A stretch of DNA of 9,431 nucleotides. Origin: Planctomycetota bacterium. Lineage in GTDB: Bacteria; Planctomycetota; UBA1135; GCA-002686595. Positions 1 through 5,514 of the stretch are shown here, piece by piece. How positions within the stretch are numbered: the first letter of the stretch is position 1; the number at the start of each line of letters is the position of its first letter. Below the pieces are notes generated by a model. The model worked only from the letters and a program-made list of their open reading frames with translations. It had not been told where the DNA came from and searched no databases. The stretch covers positions 1 through 9,431 of the forward strand of contig JAQBVH010000080.1 in assembly GCA_027623615.1 (NCBI GenBank), in the 5' to 3' direction. The position numbers and the translations under genes were made by a program.

Positions 1-1
1 C

Positions 2-682
2 GAGGACACCTACCACCTGCGCGCGGTCCACCCCGGGACCCTCGAGGTCGTCGAGCTGCCGGACGTCGACGCCGGCGCGCGAGACGTGCGCGTGACCTTC
101 GGGGCGCGAGCGGGGACGCGGGTCGCGGGGCGCGTGCTCTACCGGGACGGGGCGCCGGCGCGGGGGGTGCGCGTGTATCCGCTGCTGTCGCGTCGCGGCC
201 GCGACTCCAGGGGCCGACCTCCGTTCCTGGTCGAGTCCGGCCGCTCGACGGACGACGGGGGGCGCTTCGAGTTCGAGGAGCTGCACTTCGACGGGATCCG
301 CCTCTGGATCACCGGCGACCAGATCGGCGAGCCGGCGAAGCGCCTCGAGGTGGACCTCGCGGCCAGCGCCGACCTCGAGGACATCGAGGTGCGCGTCGCT
401 CACGTGGTGCAGTTCGAGGTCGCCCTCGTCGATCCGACCGAGGCCGACGCCTTCAGCGCGGCGGACGCGGAGGGGCAGCTCCTCAGCCTGCTGTTCACCC
501 TGCTCGGCAGCGGCCGCAGTACGTCTACGGTTGGCGCGCGCATGAAGCTGACTGGCGGCCGCTCGGAGGTCGTCCACTGCAGCGAGGACGTGCGCACGCT
601 GATCCTCCTACGCGACGGTCAGGAGGTGCGTCGTGTCCCCGTCCGCGTCGAGCCGGGGGACGTGCGCGTGCTCGAGTTCTGA
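2..682 (+). CDS. C-terminal part of a CarboxypepD_reg-like protein (5' end outside window)
   Basis: The frame is open from base 2 to the TGA at 680-682, giving 226 visible residues. The GTG at 86 is only an internal codon, because the frame before it reads as sensible protein. Around visible residues 39-80 lies a carboxypeptidase-regulatory-like beta sandwich pattern: a 'VAGRVLYRDGAPARGVRVYP' strand-turn-strand, then a 'TDDGGRFEFEEL' turn. After that come further beta-rich segments and a C-terminal pair of strands ending in VRVLEF. Such domains occur in tandem in large exported proteins of Planctomycetota and act as structural or adhesive modules. No catalytic residues are seen. The signal peptide, if any, is outside the window. 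The fold call is moderate; no precise function can be given. A 57-bp gap separates it from the next gene. Confidence 0.75.
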   Translation, partial: EDTYHLRAVHPGTLEVVELPDVDAGARDVRVTFGARAGTRVAGRVLYRDGAPARGVRVYPLLSRRGRDSRGRPPFLVESGRSTDDGGRFEFEELHFDGIRLWITGDQIGEPAKRLEVDLAASADLEDIEVRVAHVVQFEVALVDPTEADAFSAADAEGQLLSLLFTLLGSGRSTSTVGARMKLTGGRSEVVHCSEDVRTLILLRDGQEVRRVPVRVEPGDVRVLEF

Positions 683-716
683 GGGATTCGGCGAACGCTG
701 TTGGCGCGGATCGCGC

Positions 717-737
717 TTCACCTCCCGCTGAGGTGAA
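717..737 (+). promoter_or_regulatory. Perfect 8-bp inverted repeat covering the Shine-Dalgarno of the 740 gene
   Basis: TTCACCTC (717-724) and GAGGTGAA (730-737) are exact reverse complements separated by the 5-base loop CCGCT. The right arm is the only Shine-Dalgarno-like sequence before the ATG at 740, so in RNA the stem would hide the ribosome binding site. No T-tract follows, so an intrinsic terminator for the upstream gene is less likely. As DNA it could also be an operator. Function is inferred only. Confidence 0.45.
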
Positions 738-739
738 CC

Positions 740-1147
740 ATGCGCGAGGACATGCACAAGATCATCGTCGACACCGGTCGGTTCGACGCCTTCGGAGGAC
801 GGAGGACCCGTCGACGTCGCACGGAGCGGGAACGACGACGAGCGCAGGACGACTCGATCCTGAAGGAGGGGATGCTGGGCCGGCGTTCCTGGTCGGAGCG
901 CACTTGGCGTTCCGACCGTGTGGGACCCCTCGAGCGCTGACTCGACAAGCAGGTCGGTCGCCCCTGGAACAAGGTCTGGAGCGAGGTCTGTCAGCAGAAC
1001 TCCGCCCGCTCGGTGATGGGGCGGCACCTGCGCGACCACCTGCGCTGGATGGTGCTCGGGGTCGGCGACACGAAGGCCGGCCCGTTCGTCAGGCACGAGG
1101 TCGACCCGCGCACGGGCCTCCTCCGCAGGATCAGGAAGCGCCGGTGA
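740..1147 (+). pseudogene. Small basic conserved-type protein interrupted by an in-frame TGA
   Basis: Read from the ATG at 740 (or the ATG at 752, giving the family-like start MHKIIVD), the frame runs 66 codons to a TGA at 938-940. It then continues without any frameshift for 68 more codons to a TGA at 1145-1147. The part after the stop is clearly coding in character: LDKQVGRPWNKVWSEV, then a helix-like HLRDHLRWMV, then VDPRTGLLRRI. I recall small planctomycete hypothetical proteins with the order MHK-I/V-V, an Arg-rich stretch, 'PLxRWL..QVGRPW', and a VDPRTGLLR tail. In those an aromatic residue, often Trp (TGG), stands where TGA is here. A single TGG-to-TGA change would explain it. The function of the family is unknown to me. 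The stop lies 1 base from the end of the convergent cysQ. Alternatives are a truncated 66-residue product, readthrough, or a sequencing error. Confidence 0.6.
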
Positions 1148-1148
1148 C

Positions 1149-1955
1149 TCAGTCGTCCAGCGCGCCGCAGCCCGCGAGCACCTCGAGCACGCGGTCCTTC
1201 ACGGCTGGGCGGCAGATCACGAGCTCGTTGTTGTAGGGGTCGCGCTGGTTGTAGCGGTGCTCGTCGCCGCGCAGCTTGCAGACGTGCCAGCCGAGGGCGC
1301 GCGCGACCGTCTCGGGGGCGCAGGTGTCCCACTCCTTGAGGCCGACCTTGTGCACGTAGAGATCCGCCTCGCCCGAGAGGAGCATGCAGACCTTGTTGCC
1401 GACGCTGCCGGCGGGTGACGCCTCGGCGCCCATGTCCGCGATGAAGCGATCGATCCACGGGGGGGTGTGGCTGCGCGAGACCGCGGCCTTGGGAACCTTC
1501 GGCGAGGGGCTGTCGCCGGAGCGCAGCTCGCCCTCACCGTCGACGCCGTGGGCCTCGTGGCCGGGGACGGTCACGCCCCAGAGGACCTTGCCCTGGGCGG
1601 GCAGCGCAACGGCGGCGAGCGCGGTCTCGCCCTTGTAGGTCAGCGCGACGTGCACCGCCCAGTCGTGGCGTAGCTGGCTGTACTCCTTGGTGCCGTCGAG
1701 CGGGTCGATGATCCAGGCGCGCTCCTTCGCGAGGCGCTCCTCGGAGTCGACCGTCTCCTCGGAGAGGATCCCGTCGTCGGGGTAGCGCCCGGCGATCAGA
1801 CCCTGCACGTAACCATCGCAGGCCTGGTCGCCGATGTCGGCGAGCATGCGGCCCTCCCAGCGCTCCAGACCTCGCAGGGTCATGGCGCGTTGGCCAGCTT
1901 GGAAGGCAGCGAAACGGGCGAACTCGAGGTCGCGGGCGATCGTGGCGGCGTCCAT
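1149..1955 (-). CDS. cysQ: 3'(2'),5'-bisphosphate nucleotidase, CysQ type
   Basis: This is a 268-residue member of the inositol monophosphatase superfamily. Metal and phosphate site motifs are present: SEE at 65-67, DPLDGT at 84-89, GSVGNK at 183-188 and WDTCAPE at 209-215. The 'GDQACD' segment (42-47), the stretch 'DWAVHVAL' and the late RYNQRDPY motif (234-241) resemble the actinobacterial CysQ type (Rv2131c-like), as I recall it, more than plain inositol monophosphatases. The expected reaction removes the 3' phosphate from PAP or PAPS in the cytoplasm, recycling the by-product of sulfate assimilation. No signal peptide is seen. The ATG at 1955 has no Shine-Dalgarno; a TAGAAT box lies 9 bases upstream, so leaderless transcription is possible. 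The gene upstream on the same strand is only a remnant (2012-2125). Activity on inositol phosphates cannot be excluded. Confidence 0.9.
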   Translation of the reverse strand: MDAATIARDLEFARFAAFQAGQRAMTLRGLERWEGRMLADIGDQACDGYVQGLIAGRYPDDGILSEETVDSEERLAKERAWIIDPLDGTKEYSQLRHDWAVHVALTYKGETALAAVALPAQGKVLWGVTVPGHEAHGVDGEGELRSGDSPSPKVPKAAVSRSHTPPWIDRFIADMGAEASPAGSVGNKVCMLLSGEADLYVHKVGLKEWDTCAPETVARALGWHVCKLRGDEHRYNQRDPYNNELVICRPAVKDRVLEVLAGCGALDD

Positions 1956-1964
1956 GGGGCGGGG

Positions 1965-1970
1965 ATTCTA
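1965..1970 (-). promoter_or_regulatory. Possible -10 box (TAGAAT) for leaderless cysQ transcription
   Basis: On the minus strand TAGAAT matches five of six bases of the bacterial -10 consensus. It ends 9 bases before the cysQ ATG, and the spacer CCCCGCCCC contains no Shine-Dalgarno. That spacing would put the transcript start at or just before the ATG, as in leaderless genes. No good -35 box was found (TGAGCC at a 17-bp spacing is weak). Confidence 0.3.
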
Positions 1971-2011
1971 GCCGGGATCGCGCAACAGGCTCAGTCCCAC
2001 CTCGGGCCAAG

Positions 2012-2125
2012 TCAGCGCAGCTCCGCGAGGCGTGCGCTCAGGTCCTCGATCAGCCAGGCGAACTGATCGTCGTCCGCGCACTCGGCCACCAGGCGCTCGT
2101 AGTCGCTCCGTGCACCTTCCAGCGG
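2012..2125 (-). pseudogene. 3' remnant of an unknown minus-strand gene
   Basis: On the minus strand, codons from 2122 down to the TGA at 2012-2014 read LEGARSDYERLVAECADDD followed by QFAWLIEDLSARLAELR. This is a natural-looking, acidic, helical C-terminal end with strong GC third positions. One codon further upstream (2126-2128) there is an in-frame stop, and there is no ATG, so the piece lacks its 5' part. The only start-like codon inside it is a GTG at 2087-2089, too late to make a meaningful product. Helical ends of this kind are common in TPR-type proteins, but I cannot name the family. It lies 56 bp upstream of cysQ in the same direction, so it may be the tail of what was once cysQ's upstream operon neighbour. 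The 1956-2011 spacer holds only the possible -10 box. Confidence 0.5.
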
Positions 2126-2200
2126 TCAGACCCCCGGGTATCGACGTCGCCGAGATCGTGGAACGGCTGGAGGGCGTCGAGGCCGAGCTACGTCAACGAG

Positions 2201-3091
2201 GTGGACGCCAACGTCGCCGGTCAGCCGGACACCGCGGAGTTCATCGAGCTCCACGACAACCCCTTCGTGACGCTCGAGGACCTCTCGATCGTCGTCTACG
2301 ACGGCGCGACGGACCTGGTCGTCGGCGCCTACGACCTGGACGGGTACCACGCGAACGCGGGAGGTCTGTTCGTCCTCGGCGGGCCGGGGGTGCCCGGTGC
2401 GGACCTGGCGCTGCCCGCCGATGCCCTGCCCGACGCGGGCGCGGTCGTGATCTACATCGGCGATGCGGTCGACTATCCCGTCGGCTCACCGGTGACGACC
2501 TTCGGTCACTGGGAGGCCGTGATCTACGGTCCCGTCGACCCCGGCCTGGCCGTGCTCAACTCGGGCACGCCACCGCTGGAGGACGCACTCGGAGACGGTG
2601 AAGGGCCCTCGAACCAACGCACTCCCAACGGCGCGGACAGCCTCGGCGCGCTGTACCTCTTCGCCCAGGGCCCGCCGACGCCCGGCCGACCGAACGTTCC
2701 CCTGCACCACACCGAACCGTTCTGCAGCGGCAGCGCGAACTCGGTGCACCCCGAAGGTGCGCGTCTGTTCCTGCTCGGCTCGGGCAGCGTCGTCGCGAAC
2801 GACTCGGTCATCCTCGTCGACCGCGTGCCTGACCAACTCGGCTACCTCGTGGCGGGTTCCAATCCCACTGCGCTGACGCCGATGGGGGACGGGCAGCTGT
2901 GCCTGGGATGGCCCAACGGGAAGCTGATGCCCGTCGTCGCGCAGAACAATGTCGTGCGCGTTCCCCTCGACCTCGAGGCCCTGCTCTACGTCTCCGGCGC
3001 GAACAGCCTCTGGTTCCAGTTCGTGTACCGGGACACGCAGGGGCAGTTCCTCAACGTGTCCGAGGGGCTACGCGTCGTGTTCACCCCGTAG
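2201..3091 (+). CDS. Lamin-tail-domain protein with planctomycete-type C-terminal module (5' truncated)
   Basis: The first usable start is the GTG at 2201, giving 296 residues. Homology-like sequence begins earlier: the in-frame codons from about 2186 read SYVNEVDAN, the first strand of a lamin tail domain (pattern 'INE-x-D ... D-T-x-EFIEL'). The domain spans roughly residues 1-165. A second module (about 171-296) starts at FCSGSANS and has LCLG near 233-236, WFQFVYRD at 271-278 and a final RVVFTP strand. Cys174 and Cys234 could form a disulfide. I recall this C-terminal module on many exported proteins of Planctomycetota, where it may serve surface retention or sorting. Exported proteins of this kind need a signal peptide. 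Upstream of 2186 the frame is open but not signal-like and has no ATG, so the 5' end appears lost. It may now be a pseudogene. No ribosome binding site precedes 2201. Confidence 0.65.
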   Translation: MDANVAGQPDTAEFIELHDNPFVTLEDLSIVVYDGATDLVVGAYDLDGYHANAGGLFVLGGPGVPGADLALPADALPDAGAVVIYIGDAVDYPVGSPVTTFGHWEAVIYGPVDPGLAVLNSGTPPLEDALGDGEGPSNQRTPNGADSLGALYLFAQGPPTPGRPNVPLHHTEPFCSGSANSVHPEGARLFLLGSGSVVANDSVILVDRVPDQLGYLVAGSNPTALTPMGDGQLCLGWPNGKLMPVVAQNNVVRVPLDLEALLYVSGANSLWFQFVYRDTQGQFLNVSEGLRVVFTP

Positions 3092-3158
3092 CCCATCCGG
3101 CTGCGGTGTGATCTCCCCATCAGAAGGGCGGGTGGGGGACGCGGATGGCTGCCGGGCC
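3092..3158. terminator. Weak possible bidirectional terminator between convergent genes
   Basis: The 67 bases between the lamin-tail gene and the convergent rhodanese gene contain CCATCCG (3093-3099) and its reverse complement CGGATGG (3142-3148), with a 42-base loop. Inside that loop TCCCC can pair with GGGGA. There is no T-tract on either strand, so this is only a candidate for ending both transcripts. Confidence 0.2.
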
Positions 3159-3695
3159 TCAGGAGGGTCGCTCGACCGGACCGTCCCAGCTGCCGAAGCC
3201 GCCGGTCAGGTTCATGAGCTGGTAGGGCCCGTCGGACAGGTGCTCGCAAACCGAGGCCGATCGACCACCCCCGGCGCAGTAGACGAGCAGCGGCTTGTCG
3301 GTCGGGAGCTCGTGCTTGCGGTCGTCGATGTCGTCCATCGGCAGGAGCTGCGCGCCGGGGATGATGCCCATCGACGTCTCCTGGGGCGTGCGCACGTCGA
3401 GCAGCGCGACCTTGCCCTGCGCGATCAGCTCCTTGGCCTCGTTCAGGTCGACGTCCTTCCACAGGATGTCGTCGCGCACCATCTGCCCATCCAGGTCCTC
3501 ACCGTCCGCGAGTCGCGCGACCAGGCTGCGCAGGCGCTTGACCTCGTAGGTGAGGGTCTGCTCGGCGTTCGAAGCGTAGCGGCGCGCGTCGGTCGACGCG
3601 CTCTCGGCGGCGTCGGCGGCCGAGGCGGCCTTGAGGCGGGCCAGGAGGGCGAGGAGCAGGGCTAAGTTGGCAAGGATGAGAGCTGTGAGCGCCAT
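3159..3695 (-). CDS. Membrane-anchored single-domain rhodanese
   Basis: From the ATG at 3695 the product has 178 residues: a hydrophobic N-terminal helix (about 2-19), an Ala/Arg-rich helical linker that may be a coiled coil (about 22-65), and a rhodanese domain (about 85-175). The domain has LLDVRTPQE, the active-site loop CAGGGR with Cys140 as the likely persulfide carrier, and the closing GGFGSWDG. Rhodaneses move sulfane sulfur to acceptors such as cyanide, thiols or proteins; the partner here is unknown. A GTG at 3749 would add 18 Arg/Pro-rich residues and has a GAGGGG a few bases upstream. I prefer 3695 because the helix starts there and TAGCCT stands 8 bases before it. The choice affects topology: extra N-terminal arginines favour an outside domain, while Arg20 and Lys22 after the helix favour an inside one. 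It is divergent from the Rieske operon, so a link is possible but unproven. Confidence 0.8.
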   Translation of the reverse strand: MALTALILANLALLLALLARLKAASAADAAESASTDARRYASNAEQTLTYEVKRLRSLVARLADGEDLDGQMVRDDILWKDVDLNEAKELIAQGKVALLDVRTPQETSMGIIPGAQLLPMDDIDDRKHELPTDKPLLVYCAGGGRSASVCEHLSDGPYQLMNLTGGFGSWDGPVERPS

Positions 3696-3703
3696 GGGCC
3701 GCA

Positions 3704-3709
3704 AGGCTA
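3704..3709 (-). promoter_or_regulatory. Possible -10 box (TAGCCT) for leaderless rhodanese transcription
   Basis: On the minus strand TAGCCT fits the TANNNT pattern and ends 8 bases before the ATG at 3695, with no Shine-Dalgarno between. The arrangement copies that of cysQ in this window. No convincing -35 box was found. It is weak evidence, but it supports 3695 over 3749 as the start. Confidence 0.25.
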
Positions 3710-3816
3710 ACCCGGCGGAGGGTCGTTGTGGGGCTGCCGGTCTACGCACATCGCCCCTCGGCGACCCCCCCTAGGGACAGGCGCGCTCTACGCCACAGAT
3801 CACGATCCTCTCGGGT

Positions 3817-3824
3817 GGAGGAAA
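3817..3824 (+). promoter_or_regulatory. Strong ribosome binding site of the Rieske gene
   Basis: GGAGGAAA stands 4 bases before the ATG at 3829, a near-perfect Shine-Dalgarno that fixes the start of the operon's first gene. TCCTC (3806-3810) can pair with GAGGA (3818-3822) across a 7-base loop and could partly mask it, though such pairing is easily found by chance. No FNR-like palindrome and no clear -35/-10 pair was found in 3696-3828. Confidence 0.7.
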
Positions 3825-3828
3825 CCGG

Positions 3829-4458
3829 ATGAGCACTGAGGCACAGGAACCAGGCGCAGAGGAGGGGCCCGAGGCCGTCAATCGGCGTCAGGCCTTCACC
3901 AAGGTCAGCCGCTGGGCGATGACCGCGGGGCTGGTCGCGGGCTACGGCTCGGCCGGCGTCCTCGCGGGGCGCTACCTCTACCCGACCAAGGGTCGGGAGC
4001 TGCGCTGGGTGTTCGTCTGCACCCTCGGACGGCTGTCCCCGGGGGAGTCCCTGGTCTACGTCACCCCGATCGGTGAGCGCATCGCCGTCGCCCGGCAGGG
4101 AGCCGGCGACACGGCCGACAACTTCGTCGCCCTCTCCAGCACCTGCCCCCACCTCGGTTGCCAGGTCCACTGGCAGCCGCAGGAGAAGCCGCCGCGCTTC
4201 TTCTGCCCCTGCCACAACGGCGTCTTCGACGCGGCTGGCAAGGCTACCGAGGGGCCGCCCGCCGACGCGGGCACCGACCTGTCGCGCTTCCCCCTCGAGA
4301 TCCGCGGGACGATGCTGTTCCTGCAGGTCCCGATCGAGGGTCTCGAGGCAGAGGTCGCCCAGGCCGAGGGACGCGTCGAGCAGCCCGGCGAGCCGACCGG
4401 ACCCGGGCATGACCCCTGCCTCGACGCGCGGCAGCGTGAACCGGAGCAGCCGTCGTGA
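3829..4458 (+). CDS. Rieske [2Fe-2S] protein of a cytochrome bc-type complex
   Basis: This 209-residue protein has a short acidic N-terminus and a twin-arginine-like segment NRRQAFTK (18-25). One hydrophobic helix follows (about 29-50) that would stay as a membrane anchor, then an external Rieske domain. Box I is CPHLGC (106-111) and box II is CPCHNG (126-131). By family rule Cys106, His108, Cys126 and His129 hold the cluster, and Cys111 and Cys128 form the stabilising disulfide. The role is to take one electron from quinol at the Qo site of the neighbouring cytochrome b and pass it to a c-type heme. A hydrophilic, Glu/Pro-rich tail (about 171-209) with one extra Cys (197) extends past the Rieske fold and may contact a partner. 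It is the first gene of the operon, overlapping the cytochrome b start by 4 bases (GTGA). The symbols petA or qcrA would both fit. Confidence 0.93.
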   Translation: MSTEAQEPGAEEGPEAVNRRQAFTKVSRWAMTAGLVAGYGSAGVLAGRYLYPTKGRELRWVFVCTLGRLSPGESLVYVTPIGERIAVARQGAGDTADNFVALSSTCPHLGCQVHWQPQEKPPRFFCPCHNGVFDAAGKATEGPPADAGTDLSRFPLEIRGTMLFLQVPIEGLEAEVAQAEGRVEQPGEPTGPGHDPCLDARQREPEQPS

Positions 4459-5504
4459 GCGCCCTCACCCGCTGGCTGGGAGAGCGCATCCCGGTCACCG
4501 GGGATCAGCTCAAGGAGATCACGAACGAGCCGGTCCCCGGACACCTGAAGCGCTGGTGGTTCTGCCTCGGTGGGACCCCCGCGTACCTGTTCCTCGTGCA
4601 GATCGTGACGGGGATCCTCCTGGCCTTCTACTACGAGTCGTCGCCGCGTACCGCGTACGGCTCGATCCAGCACATCACCGAGCAGGTCAACTACGGCTGG
4701 TTCATCCGCGGCGTCCACAAGTGGGCTGCCACGTTGATGATCGCCGCCGTGATCCTGCACCAGATGCGGGTTTACTTCACCGGGGGCTATCGCAAGCCCC
4801 GCGAGCTGAACTGGATGGTCGGGATGTGCCTGCTGCTGTGCACCCTGTTCCTGGGGTTCACGGGCTACAGCCTGGTCTACGAGCAGCTCTCGTACTGGGG
4901 CGCGACCGTCGGCGCGAACATCATGGACAGCGTGCCGGTGGTCGGCGCGCCGATGAAGCGCCTCCTGCTCGCCGGCGACGTCTACAACGAGCAGACCCTG
5001 CCGCGCTTCTTCATCCTCCACGCGGCGGTGCTGCCGGTCGTGACCACGGGCCTGATCGGGCTGCACCTGACGATGATCCGGCTGCAGGGGGTGACCGAGC
5101 TCTCGGATCACAAGCCCAACTCCAAGGACTCGCAGACCTTCAACTTCTTCCCCGATCACCTCTACCTCGAGCTGATCCTCGGCCTGATCCTCACCGTCCT
5201 GCTGGTGACCCTGGCGACCCTGCTGCCCGTCCACATGGGCCCGGCCGCCAACCCGCTCGAGACGCCCGAGGTCATCAAGCCCGAGTGGTTCTTCTACGTC
5301 GCCTTCCGCTGGCTCAAGCTCTTCTCCGGGCAGCTGGCGGTGCTCTCGATGGGTCTGATCGTCTTCTCGATGTTCGTCTGGCCCTTCATCGACGCCTGGA
5401 TCCGACGCCGCCGCCCCAGCAGCGAGCTGAGCGTCTGGATCGGGGTCGTCGCCGTTCTCTCCATCCTCGCCCTGACGATCTGGGAAGCCTCCGTCGCCCA
5501 CTGA
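4455..5504 (+). CDS. Cytochrome b, fused b6/subunit-IV type
   Basis: This 349-residue membrane protein starts at the GTG overlapping the Rieske stop. Seven hydrophobic helices are visible: four in the b6-like half (about 37-60, 86-106, 119-142, 185-208) and three in the subunit-IV-like half (about 238-260, 292-314, 325-345). Heme b ligands are His88 and His102 in helix B, and His189 and His204 in helix D. Their 14- and 15-residue spacings match the b6 pattern, as I recall it. Cys37 in WFCLGG aligns with the Cys of cytochrome b6 that binds the extra heme ci. PEWF (276-279) replaces the Qo-site PEWY. Function: quinol oxidation and internal electron transfer, possibly with a Q cycle. The next gene starts 10 bp downstream and is an octaheme cytochrome rather than a cytochrome c1. 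petB or qcrB would be possible symbols. Confidence 0.93.
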   Translation: MSALTRWLGERIPVTGDQLKEITNEPVPGHLKRWWFCLGGTPAYLFLVQIVTGILLAFYYESSPRTAYGSIQHITEQVNYGWFIRGVHKWAATLMIAAVILHQMRVYFTGGYRKPRELNWMVGMCLLLCTLFLGFTGYSLVYEQLSYWGATVGANIMDSVPVVGAPMKRLLLAGDVYNEQTLPRFFILHAAVLPVVTTGLIGLHLTMIRLQGVTELSDHKPNSKDSQTFNFFPDHLYLELILGLILTVLLVTLATLLPVHMGPAANPLETPEVIKPEWFFYVAFRWLKLFSGQLAVLSMGLIVFSMFVWPFIDAWIRRRRPSSELSVWIGVVAVLSILALTIWEASVAH

Positions 5505-5514
5505 TCCCCGCACG

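Noticed and set aside
740..1147. UGA reassigned to an amino acid in this organism
   Set aside because: The first gene, cysQ, the rhodanese, Rieske, cytochrome b and octaheme genes all appear to end at TGA at sensible protein ends, so general recoding does not fit.
733..1236. 167-codon plus-strand frame overlapping the interrupted small gene and the end of cysQ
   Set aside because: It is in a different frame from the conserved-looking QVGRPW sequence and runs antisense into cysQ; its composition is shadow-like.
2032..2601. 189-codon plus-strand frame starting before the lamin-tail gene
   Set aside because: Most of it is an Arg-rich shadow of the lamin-tail frame. Only the short stretch near 2141-2190 looks protein-like, and that is discussed as a possible fragment.
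3696..3828. Search for an FNR/NarP-like operator or clear promoter between the rhodanese and Rieske genes
   Set aside because: Only short GATC repeats and common CCTC/GAGG pairs were seen. No TTGAT-N4-ATCAA-like palindrome was found and no -35/-10 pair is convincing.
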